DNA of 55,023 nt, taken from positions 1 through 55,023 of the forward strand of contig JAGAMY010000032.1 in the NCBI GenBank assembly GCA_017624495.1, written 5' to 3'. The notes under the pieces are model-generated. The model was not told the DNA's origin, did not search any database, and saw only the letters and a list, made by a program, of their open reading frames with translations. Positions within the stretch are counted from its first letter, which is position 1. Each line of letters opens with the position of its first letter. The translations under genes and the position numbers were made by a program. The stretch is from Lachnospiraceae bacterium. Lineage in GTDB: Bacteria; Bacillota; Clostridia; Lachnospirales; Lachnospiraceae. This document shows positions 20,124 to 28,281 of the stretch, piece after piece.

Positions 20124-21181
20124 AACAGGCAATGTGTAAGGCGGCAGATGGGAAAAATGTAACAATTGCATTTATTGGAGGTTCCATTACGCAGGGCAGT
20201 TTAGCAAGCCGGAGTGAATTTTGTTACCAGAAGAGGGTGGCAAATTGGTGGAGAAAGACATATCCAAAGGCAGAGATTAAGGATATTAATGCGGGAATTG
20301 GTGGCACAACTTCGCATTTTGGTACGGCAAGAGTTACAGAGGATGTGTTAAACTATTGTCCGGATGTGGTCTTTGTGGAATTTTCTGTAAATGACGAGGC
20401 AAATGATTTTTTTATGGAAACCTATGAGGGACTTTTGCGTCGCATTTTAAATGCAGAAAATGCACCGGCAGTTGTTTTAATTCACAATGTGCGGTATGAT
20501 ACAGGAGGAAATGCGCAGGTTTTTCATGCAAAAGTGGGCAGATATTATGATTTGCCGTCGGTAAGTATGCAAAATACAATTTTTCAAAAAGTGGTATCCG
20601 GCGAGTTAGAAGCCAAAGAAATTACGGAAGATAATCTGCATCCGAATGATTACAGACATCAGTTAGTAGCAGAAGTCATAACCGATTTTTTGGCAGATAT
20701 ACATAAAAACAGACAAGAGCAAGAAATGGCATATGAAGTGCCTAAAACGCCTTTGACAATAAATGCCTATGAAAATGCCAGACGTATCAATGCAAAGAAT
20801 TGTGCGCCTGAAGATACGAAATGTGATGGATTTGCTAAGGATAACCGTTTGCAGCAGGAGATTACGGATGTATTTAAAAATGGCTGGATGGCGGACAGGG
20901 AAGGTGCGAAAATCTGTTTTCGGGTAACCGGCAGTGAAATTGCCATACAGTATAGGAAAACCATACAGCACCCGGCACCTGTGGCGGAGATAACCATAGA
21001 TAACGGACAGACGGAAAGCGTGCTTTTAGATGCAAATTTTGAAGAAACATGGGGAGATTGTCTGTATTTGCAGCCAGTGCTTATCCATGGGGAAAACAAA
21101 GAACATACAATAGAAATAAAGGTCATATATGCCCCGGATAAAAAGATTCCTTTTTATCTGAATGCGGTGATTGTGGCATAG
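20102..21181 (+). CDS. CE17-like mannan 2-O-acetyl esterase (SGNH plus C-terminal beta-sandwich)
   Basis: This 359-residue cytoplasmic protein has an N-terminal SGNH hydrolase domain with nucleophile motif FIGGSITQGS near residue 25, NAGIGGTTSHFG near 64, EFSVNDEAND near 97 and the DxxH motif DNLHPNDYRH near 180. Residues about 215-359 look like a CBM35-type beta-sandwich. This two-domain order matches CE17 esterases paired with CE2 in Roseburia-type mannan loci, which are specific for 2-O-acetyl mannose. The start overlaps the previous gene, with AGGAG eight bases upstream, so translation is coupled. Confidence 0.8.
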   Translation: MGNNRRLKQAMCKAADGKNVTIAFIGGSITQGSLASRSEFCYQKRVANWWRKTYPKAEIKDINAGIGGTTSHFGTARVTEDVLNYCPDVVFVEFSVNDEANDFFMETYEGLLRRILNAENAPAVVLIHNVRYDTGGNAQVFHAKVGRYYDLPSVSMQNTIFQKVVSGELEAKEITEDNLHPNDYRHQLVAEVITDFLADIHKNRQEQEMAYEVPKTPLTINAYENARRINAKNCAPEDTKCDGFAKDNRLQQEITDVFKNGWMADREGAKICFRVTGSEIAIQYRKTIQHPAPVAEITIDNGQTESVLLDANFEETWGDCLYLQPVLIHGENKEHTIEIKVIYAPDKKIPFYLNAVIVA

Positions 21182-21190
21182 GAGGAAAAG

Positions 21191-22150
21191 ATGAATACAA
21201 AACCAATTTTATTTTTAGAACCGGTATTTAAGCAGATGATTTGGGGAGGAAACCGTTTGGGAACAGATTTTCATTATCCGATTCCGGGCGAGGATACCGG
21301 AGAATGTTGGGGGATTTCTGCACATCCGAATGGAGATGCAAAAATTGTTTCCAAGCCTTTTGAAGGAAAAACCTTATCTGCATTATGGGAAGAAAACAGG
21401 GAGCTGTTTGGTAATTTAAAAGAGGATCGTTTTCCACTTTTGATTAAGATTATTGATGCTAAAGCAGATTTAAGTATTCAGGTTCACCCGGATGATATGT
21501 ATGCTAAGGAAGCAGAAAACGGTTCTCTTGGAAAAATGGAATGTTGGTATATCATTGACTGTCCGGCAGATGCAAAGCTTGTATTAGGACACAATGCGAA
21601 GGATAAGGCAGAATTAGAGGATATGATTCATGGAGCAAAATGGCAGGAGTTTTTGCGCTATGTGCCGATAAAAAAAGGTGATTTTATCCAGATTGATCCG
21701 GGAACAGTCCATGCAATTACCAGCGGCTGTCTGTTGCTTGAAACCCAGCAGAATAGTGATATTACCTATCGTGTATATGATTATGACCGTTTAAGTGATG
21801 GAAAACCAAGGGAGCTGCATGTTGAAAAGAGTATTGACGTCATCAATGCCCCGGAGAAATCCGCAGACACAATGGTGGCACATGTACAAAAACTGCCGGA
21901 GAATACATTAAATGAGCTGATTGCGTGTAAGTATTATAAGGTGTTTAAGATGGATGTGAAGGAAGAATTTGTATTTTCACAGGAATATCCGTTCTTGAAT
22001 ATGAGTGTGATTGAAGGTAGTGGAACGATAAATGGCGTAAGTATTAAAAAAGGAGACCATTTTATTTTACCGGCTGGGTATGGAAAGGTGGAATTGGCTG
22101 GTGAGATGGAAGTGGTGGCTTCTTGCGCAAACGTCCATGTTTGCGCATAA
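21191..22150 (+). CDS. manA: Mannose-6-phosphate isomerase, class I
   Basis: This 319-residue zinc enzyme interconverts mannose 6-phosphate and fructose 6-phosphate, linking mannan breakdown to glycolysis. The metal-site motif SIQVHPDDMYA near residue 95, KMECWYII near 115 and the DPGTVHAI histidine near 175 are present, as in short class I (ManA/YvyI-type) enzymes. AGGAGG precedes the ATG and it follows the CE17 gene by nine bases, so it ends the same transcription unit. A phosphomannomutase needed to convert mannose 1-phosphate is not in the window. Confidence 0.92.
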   Translation: MNTKPILFLEPVFKQMIWGGNRLGTDFHYPIPGEDTGECWGISAHPNGDAKIVSKPFEGKTLSALWEENRELFGNLKEDRFPLLIKIIDAKADLSIQVHPDDMYAKEAENGSLGKMECWYIIDCPADAKLVLGHNAKDKAELEDMIHGAKWQEFLRYVPIKKGDFIQIDPGTVHAITSGCLLLETQQNSDITYRVYDYDRLSDGKPRELHVEKSIDVINAPEKSADTMVAHVQKLPENTLNELIACKYYKVFKMDVKEEFVFSQEYPFLNMSVIEGSGTINGVSIKKGDHFILPAGYGKVELAGEMEVVASCANVHVCA

Positions 22151-22228
22151 CTATGTCGCTTAGAAAATGTAAGAAACACTACTTTTCACTACCAATTCCA
22201 CAGAGCTGCTCCCCCTGCCTGTTTCACT

Positions 22229-22545
22229 GATTTACGTTGTGATACCGGACTAGAGAGCGTGGGACGTACCATAGCCAATATCCTAGTCCGGTTTCAAAAT
22301 GTAAATCTGGCAAAAAGAGCCGGGGACTATGCAACGGCAGACTTGGGAGTGGAATTAGTATTTCTTATTATTTTCAGCTATAGTATAGCCATGCGCCGAC
22401 AGGACGTCGGCGCAAGTTTGAACCATGACATGGATGTCAATGTTGAAAACGGTGGCGTCCGTTGCCACAGTCTATATGAAAATAATTAGAAATACTTATT
22501 TCACGGACACCTTGTCGTTGCATAGTCCCCGGCTCTTTTTGCCAA
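22229..22545. repeat. Large nested inverted-repeat element (possible structured RNA or MITE-like element)
   Basis: The 593-base gap between manA and the thioesterase gene has no convincing gene but strong symmetry. A first hairpin has arms GATTTAC and ACCGGACTAG (22229-22253) against CTAGTCCGGT and GTAAATC (22283-22307). Next, 22309-22336 is perfectly complementary to 22516-22543 (28 base pairs). Inside that, about 22350-22384 pairs imperfectly with about 22470-22503. The tip holds two short hairpins, GCGCCGAC/GTCGGCGC (22393-22413) and GTGGC/GCCAC (22452-22468). The element is more GC-rich than its flanks. Short open frames inside have no ribosome site or recognisable product. Confidence 0.8.
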
Positions 22546-22662
22546 ATCCCAACACCTTTTATACCGGACGGAAATTTAGCCACACAGTGTACGTCTGCCG
22601 TTCGTTTCACTCCGGCATTTCGGGATAAACTGCATTGCCAAACCGTAATTTAATTCAAAATA

Positions 22663-22691
22663 TTGAAATTCCACCCCCACTGTGACATAAT
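22663..22691 (+). promoter_or_regulatory. Probable promoter of the thioesterase gene
   Basis: TTGAAA (22663-22668) and CATAAT (22686-22691) are 17 bases apart, about 50 bases before the thioesterase start. CCCCCAC and GTGGGG flank the -10 region and could pair around it. Confidence 0.5.
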
Positions 22692-22743
22692 AGTAATGTT
22701 AATGTGGGGAGAGTATACCATAATAACAAAGGAGGACTACACC

Positions 22744-23208
22744 ATGGCAAACACAGAATTACAGATTTACGGACAGGGAGAACCTATTCAGATAAAACCT
22801 TACGAGCATCGTGCAAAATACTACGAAACAGATCAGATGGGTATCATCCATCATTCGAACTACATCCGCTGGATGGAGGAAGCTAGAATGGATATGATGG
22901 AGCAGATTGGTCTATCCTATAAAGGTATGGAAGAAATGGAAATTATCAGTCCGGTACTTTCCGTTTCCTGTGAATATAAAAGTATGGTACATTTTGATGA
23001 TACAGTAGTCATTGAAACGAAAATAACAGAATACAACGGTATTAAGTTAAAAATTGAATACCGCATGACAGATAAAAAAACCGGTGAGCTTCGCACCGTG
23101 GCAAACAGTGAACACTGCTTTTTAAACCGCAGTGGAAAGCCAATTTCTTTAAAACGTTCCTATCCTGAACTGGATACAAAATTTTTCGAATTTTACGAGG
23201 AGAACTAG
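22744..23208 (+). CDS. Acyl-CoA thioesterase, hotdog fold (YbgC/FadM-like)
   Basis: This 154-residue protein has the 4-hydroxybenzoyl-CoA thioesterase pattern: YETDQMGIIHHSNYIRWMEE (residues about 30-50) contains the catalytic-type Asp and the HHSNY segment. It would hydrolyse a short acyl-CoA thioester; the physiological substrate is unknown. AAAGGAGG precedes the ATG at 22744, which is preferred to an upstream in-frame ATG at 22663 that lies within the promoter region. The Xaa-Pro aminopeptidase gene follows after three bases. Confidence 0.85.
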   Translation: MANTELQIYGQGEPIQIKPYEHRAKYYETDQMGIIHHSNYIRWMEEARMDMMEQIGLSYKGMEEMEIISPVLSVSCEYKSMVHFDDTVVIETKITEYNGIKLKIEYRMTDKKTGELRTVANSEHCFLNRSGKPISLKRSYPELDTKFFEFYEEN

Positions 23209-23211
23209 ACA

Positions 23212-25008
23212 ATGAACCATGCAGCAGAGCGTATAGCCGCTTTACGGACACAAATGAAAGAAAGAAATATCTCCATGTACATTGTGCCAACCTCCGATTA
23301 CCATGCATCGGAATATGTCGGAGAATACTTTAAAGCACGAAAGTATATCACGGGATTTACAGGCTCAGCGGGAACAGCAGTAATCACCGAAAAGGAAGCC
23401 TGTCTGTGGACGGATGGCAGATATTTTATACAGGCAGAAAAACAGTTAGAGGGAAGCGGCATTATGCTGCAGCGCATGGGTGAAGAAAATGTTCCCAAAA
23501 TCGAAGAGTATATAAAGGAAAATTTACCTCCAAAGGGTTGTATTGGCTTTGATGGCAGGGTGATTTCTGCAAAAACAGGAGAAAAATACAAAGCAATCGC
23601 AGAAGAAAAAGAAGGCACAGTGTATGTGACAGAGGATTTGGTGGACAGCATCTGGAAAGAGCGGCCGAAAATGTCTAATGAACCATTTTTTATTCTGGAA
23701 GAAAAATATTCCGGTCAAAGCACGGCTGAAAAATTGGCAAAAATCCGTATGAAAATGGAAGAAGAAAAGGCAGATTGGCATATTCTTTCTTCACTTTATG
23801 ATATTGCATGGATATTAAATGTCCGTGGAGGAGATATTGCCTATGTTCCGGTAGTGCTTTCTTATCTGGCGATTGGACGGGACAGTTGTATTTGGTTTGT
23901 GCAGGAAGAAGTGATTTCTATGGAGCAGAGAATGTATCTGAATGAAAATCACATTTCCACAAAACCTTATGATGAATTTTATGAATTTGTGCAAACAATA
24001 GATGCAAATGATACAATTCTTATGGATAAAAGCGGACTAAACTATCGTGTAGTCAGTAGTTTAGCAGAAGGCATAAAAATCGTGGACAAACCAAATCCCA
24101 GTGAGTGGATGAAAGCCGTAAAAAATGCGACAGAGGTGGAAAACACCATAAAAGCCCACATCAAAGATGGCGTAGCAGTTACCAAATTTATGTACTGGCT
24201 GAAAACAAACATTGGAAAAAAAGAAATCACGGAGATTTCTGCTTCTGACTACTTAGAGGAAAGAAGAAAAGAGCAGGAGCATTTTCTGGATTTGAGTTTT
24301 GATACCATCAGTGCCTATGATGCAAATGCAGCCATGATGCATTACAGTGCCACAGAGGAATCTAATGCAGCATTAAAGCCGGAAGGATTTTTGCTGGTGG
24401 ACTCTGGTGGACATTATTTAGAAGGGACAACGGATATTACGAGAACCTTTGCATTAGGTACACTGACAGAGGAAATGAAAACACACTTTACAGCGGTCTG
24501 CCGTGGAAATCTAAATCTTGCTGCGGCAAAGTTTTTATATGGCTGTCGTGGTGAAAATTTAGACATTTTAGCCCGTGGACCGCTATGGGATTTAGGGATA
24601 GATTACAAATGCGGTACAGGTCATGGCGTTGGACATATTTTAAATGTACATGAAGGTCCAAATGCCTTCCGCTTTAAAATTACAGATGACAATAAGCCCG
24701 GCGGTATTTTAGAAGAGGGTATGATTACCACGGATGAACCGGGCGTTTATATAGAAGGTGCTTACGGCATCCGTATCGAAAATGAATTAGTCTGCCGTAA
24801 AGCAGAAAAAAATGATTCCGGTCAGTTTATGTGCTTTGAAACCATAACCTATGCACCCATTGACTTAGATGCCATAGTACCGGAGCAAATGAGTGAAAAA
24901 GAACGTAAATTATTAAATAATTATCATAAAATGGTCTATGAAACCCTGTCACCCTACATGACAGAGGAGGAAAATATCTGGCTGAAAGAATACACGAGGG
25001 CAGTATGA
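23212..25008 (+). CDS. pepP: Xaa-Pro aminopeptidase, M24B family
   Basis: This 598-residue cytoplasmic peptidase removes N-terminal residues preceding proline. Two creatinase-like N-terminal domains (about 1-300) precede the pita-bread catalytic domain. The five metal ligands are visible: two Asp in LVDSGGHYLEGTTDITRTF near residue 400, His in GTGHGVGHILNVHEGPN near 475, Glu in TTDEPGVYIE near 510 and Glu in IRIENEL near 525. The long three-domain form is usual in Firmicutes and eukaryotes. Its end overlaps the start of polA by four bases. Confidence 0.92.
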   Translation: MNHAAERIAALRTQMKERNISMYIVPTSDYHASEYVGEYFKARKYITGFTGSAGTAVITEKEACLWTDGRYFIQAEKQLEGSGIMLQRMGEENVPKIEEYIKENLPPKGCIGFDGRVISAKTGEKYKAIAEEKEGTVYVTEDLVDSIWKERPKMSNEPFFILEEKYSGQSTAEKLAKIRMKMEEEKADWHILSSLYDIAWILNVRGGDIAYVPVVLSYLAIGRDSCIWFVQEEVISMEQRMYLNENHISTKPYDEFYEFVQTIDANDTILMDKSGLNYRVVSSLAEGIKIVDKPNPSEWMKAVKNATEVENTIKAHIKDGVAVTKFMYWLKTNIGKKEITEISASDYLEERRKEQEHFLDLSFDTISAYDANAAMMHYSATEESNAALKPEGFLLVDSGGHYLEGTTDITRTFALGTLTEEMKTHFTAVCRGNLNLAAAKFLYGCRGENLDILARGPLWDLGIDYKCGTGHGVGHILNVHEGPNAFRFKITDDNKPGGILEEGMITTDEPGVYIEGAYGIRIENELVCRKAEKNDSGQFMCFETITYAPIDLDAIVPEQMSEKERKLLNNYHKMVYETLSPYMTEEENIWLKEYTRAV

Positions 25009-27653
25009 GTAAAAAAATAGTTTTAATTGATGGACACAGTATATTAAACCGGGCATTTTTCGGTATCCCGGATTTGACAAATGCAGAAGGTATCCATACC
25101 AATGCGGTATATGGATTTTTAAATATTTTATTTAAGATTTTAGAGGAAGAAAAACCACAATATTTAACGGTGGCATTTGATGTGCATGCACCCACATTCC
25201 GGCATGAAATGTTTGCCGAATATAAAGGCACCAGAAAGCCAATGGCAGAAGAACTTCGCCAGCAGGTGCCGTTAATGAAAGAAATGCTCACCGCCATGGG
25301 CATAAAAATCATAGAAAAAGCAGGCTATGAAGCGGATGATTTGTTAGGTACGATTTCCCACAGGGCGGAAGAAGCCGGTATGGAAGTATCTGTAGTATCC
25401 GGTGACAGGGATTTGTTACAGTTAGCCACAGAGCATGTAAAAATCCGTATTCCAAAGACGAAACGAACCGGAACGGAAATTGAGGATTATTATGCGAAAG
25501 ATGTCAAAGAACGTTATCAGGTGACACCAACAGAATTTATCGATGTAAAGGCACTCATGGGTGATACTTCAGATAATATCCCCGGAGTGCCGGGAATTGG
25601 TGAAAAAACTGCCACAAATCTCATTGTATCCTATGGAAGTATTGAAAATGCTTATGCACATGTGGAAGAAATCAAACCGAATCGTGCAAAGGAAAATTTA
25701 AAGACACACTATGAACTGGCACAGATGTCAAAAACTTTAGCGACCATTGATACACAGGCACAAATCGATTATAGCTTTGATGAGGCAGTATTGGGAGATT
25801 TGTTTACACCGGAAGCCTATGTGATGTGCAAACGCTTAGAGTTTAAAAACATGCTGTCCCGTTTTGCTGTGGATGCACCGAAAAATACGGCAGAAGAGCA
25901 TTTTACCTATCTGACGGATTTTACGGAAATAGAAAACTTTTTGCAAAAAGCAGAAAAATCCGGCTATGCCGGCATGAAGCTTTTGATAGAAAATGATGAG
26001 CTTTTGGGCGCAGCTTTGTGTATACATGAAGAAGAAACGGCGTTTCTTGCAGTGAATGGATTTGTGACAGAAAGCTATTTAAAAGACCGTCTTTTAAAAA
26101 TGCTTCTTTCCGGTATGCAGCTTTCTGTACTGGATTTAAAACAGATGGTAAAATCCTTGCAGTTATCTTTTACAGGTGCACAGCGGAAACAGATTTTTGA
26201 CTGTGAAATCGCAGCATATCTGTTAAATCCATTACAAAGCGAATATCCCTATGAGGATATTGCCAAGAATTATTTAGACTTGCTGATTCCGTCAAAGACA
26301 GATTTGTTAGGGAAAATATCCTTAAAAAAAGCTATGGATGAACAGGCAGAGAGCTTTTTAAGCTGTGTCTGCTATGAAGCATATGTAGCATGGAAAGCCA
26401 AAAACGTGCTGACAGAACAGTTAAAAGAAACAGAAATGTCTGCACTTTATGAAGAGATAGAGATACCGTTAGTATACACCCTTGCCGATATGGAAAATGC
26501 AGGCATTGCGGCAGACCGGGAAGCCTTAAAAGTATATGGCGAAAATCTTTCCAAAAGAATTGCAGAATTAGAACAGGGTATTTATGCAAAGGCAGGAGAA
26601 GAATTTAACATTAATTCGCCAAAACAGCTAGGTGTCATTTTATTTGAAAAATTACAAATGCCAAATGGCAAAAAGACCAAAACCGGATATTCCACAGCAG
26701 CAGATGTATTAGAAAAGTTAGCACCGGACTATCCGATAGTAGCCGAAATTTTAGAATATCGTCAGCTTGCAAAATTAAAATCCACCTATGCGGACGGACT
26801 GGCAAATTATATCGATGAAACAGGAAGGATTCACAGTACCTTCCACCAGACGATTACAGCCACCGGACGTATCAGCAGTACAGAGCCGAATTTACAGAAT
26901 ATCCCTATCCGTATGGAATTAGGCAGAATGATACGAAAGGTATTCTATCCGGCAGAGGGCTGCGTATTTGTAGATGCGGACTATTCCCAGATTGAGCTTC
27001 GTGTACTAGCCCATATGTCCGGGGATGAGCAGTTGATACAGGCATATAAAGAAGCAAAAGATATCCATAGAACCACAGCTTCACAGGTATTTCACATACC
27101 ATTTGAAGAGGTGACGGACTTGCAGAGAAGAAATGCAAAGGCAGTAAACTTTGGTATTGTATATGGTATCAGCTCTTTTGGTTTGAGTCAGGATTTAAGT
27201 ATTACACCAAAGGAAGCAAAGGAATATATTGACAGATATTTTGAAACCTATCCAAAAATTAAGGAGTTTTTAGACCGTCTGGTGACAGATGCAAAGGAAA
27301 AGGGATATTCCCTTACCTTATTTAATCGAAGAAGACCAGTACCGGAATTGTCTTCCAGTAATTTTATGCAGCGTTCCTTTGGTGAACGGGTTGCCATGAA
27401 TGCGCCAATTCAGGGAACAGCGGCAGATATTATCAAAATAGCCATGATTCGAGTACATGACCGTTTAGCAGAAGAAGGACTAAAGTCAAAGCTGATTTTA
27501 CAGGTGCATGATGAGCTTTTAATCGAAGCAGCAAAAGATGAGCTTGCACAGGTAGAAAAGATTTTGACAGAGGAAATGCATGGTGCAGCAGAATTGGCAG
27601 TAAAATTAGAAATTGACATGCATACCGGCAGCAACTGGTATGAGGCAAAATAA
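25005..27653 (+). CDS. polA: DNA polymerase I
   Basis: This 882-residue polymerase acts in repair and Okazaki fragment processing. The N-terminal 5'-3' exonuclease domain (about 1-290) has AGYEADDLLGT, VSGDRDLLQL and GDTSDNIPGVPGIGEKTA. The polymerase domain shows motif A VDADYSQIELRVLAHMSGD, motif B RRNAKAVNFGIVYG and motif C LQVHDELLIE. In the middle domain (about 300-480) the DxE metal-binding motif of the proofreading exonuclease is replaced by MKLLIENDE, so proofreading is probably absent, as in many Gram-positive PolA proteins. It overlaps pepP and is followed closely by coaE. Confidence 0.95.
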   Translation: MSKKIVLIDGHSILNRAFFGIPDLTNAEGIHTNAVYGFLNILFKILEEEKPQYLTVAFDVHAPTFRHEMFAEYKGTRKPMAEELRQQVPLMKEMLTAMGIKIIEKAGYEADDLLGTISHRAEEAGMEVSVVSGDRDLLQLATEHVKIRIPKTKRTGTEIEDYYAKDVKERYQVTPTEFIDVKALMGDTSDNIPGVPGIGEKTATNLIVSYGSIENAYAHVEEIKPNRAKENLKTHYELAQMSKTLATIDTQAQIDYSFDEAVLGDLFTPEAYVMCKRLEFKNMLSRFAVDAPKNTAEEHFTYLTDFTEIENFLQKAEKSGYAGMKLLIENDELLGAALCIHEEETAFLAVNGFVTESYLKDRLLKMLLSGMQLSVLDLKQMVKSLQLSFTGAQRKQIFDCEIAAYLLNPLQSEYPYEDIAKNYLDLLIPSKTDLLGKISLKKAMDEQAESFLSCVCYEAYVAWKAKNVLTEQLKETEMSALYEEIEIPLVYTLADMENAGIAADREALKVYGENLSKRIAELEQGIYAKAGEEFNINSPKQLGVILFEKLQMPNGKKTKTGYSTAADVLEKLAPDYPIVAEILEYRQLAKLKSTYADGLANYIDETGRIHSTFHQTITATGRISSTEPNLQNIPIRMELGRMIRKVFYPAEGCVFVDADYSQIELRVLAHMSGDEQLIQAYKEAKDIHRTTASQVFHIPFEEVTDLQRRNAKAVNFGIVYGISSFGLSQDLSITPKEAKEYIDRYFETYPKIKEFLDRLVTDAKEKGYSLTLFNRRRPVPELSSSNFMQRSFGERVAMNAPIQGTAADIIKIAMIRVHDRLAEEGLKSKLILQVHDELLIEAAKDELAQVEKILTEEMHGAAELAVKLEIDMHTGSNWYEAK

Positions 27654-27668
27654 ATCATAGAGGGTACG

Positions 27669-28265
27669 ATGAAATTTATTGGTATTACAGGTGGCGTAGG
27701 AGCCGGAAAATCCGAGCTTTTACATTTTATGGAGAAAGAATATCCGGTAAAGGTGGTTTTAGCGGATGAACTGGCACATGAGCTGATGATGCCGGGAGCA
27801 GTGTGTTTTAACAGAATCAAAGAAGCTTTTGCCGGAGAAGACATTTTTTCATCGGATGGCAGATTGGATGCAGGAAAAATGGCACAGGTCATATTTTCGG
27901 ATGAAAATAAGCGGGAACGCATGAATGAAATTGTGCATCCGGCAGTAAAGCAGGAAGTTTTGCGCAGAGTGGAAAAGGAACGTCAAAAAGGAGAAATTTC
28001 TTGTTTTATTTTAGAAGCAGCACTGTTAATTGAAGATGGATATGATAAAATATGCGATGAATTGTGGTATATTTATACGGCAAAGGATGTGCGCAGGGCA
28101 CGTTTGAAAAGCAGCCGTGGGTATAGCGATGCAAAAATAGATGCCATTTTTGCAAGCCAGCTTTCGGAAGAGACTTATCGAAAGTATTGCAAAGTGGTTA
28201 TTGATAATAATGATAGTTTAGAAAAGTCCTTTTGCCAGATTAGGCAGGCATTTGCCGGATTGTAG
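27669..28265 (+). CDS. coaE: Dephospho-CoA kinase
   Basis: This 198-residue kinase phosphorylates dephospho-CoA in the last step of coenzyme A synthesis. The P-loop is GITGGVGAGKSELL at residues 5-18, followed by VVLADELAHELM, and the lid region LKSSRGYSDAKIDAIFASQ near residue 155 fits the family. It lies 15 bases after polA, an arrangement common in Firmicutes. Confidence 0.93.
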   Translation: MKFIGITGGVGAGKSELLHFMEKEYPVKVVLADELAHELMMPGAVCFNRIKEAFAGEDIFSSDGRLDAGKMAQVIFSDENKRERMNEIVHPAVKQEVLRRVEKERQKGEISCFILEAALLIEDGYDKICDELWYIYTAKDVRRARLKSSRGYSDAKIDAIFASQLSEETYRKYCKVVIDNNDSLEKSFCQIRQAFAGL

Positions 28266-28281
28266 ATGTTAAGGAGATAGA

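Noticed and set aside
22259-22628. Two short open frames (76 and 67 codons) in the gap after manA
   Set aside because: They lie inside the inverted-repeat element, lack ribosome sites and their codons follow the symmetry of the repeat, not a protein.
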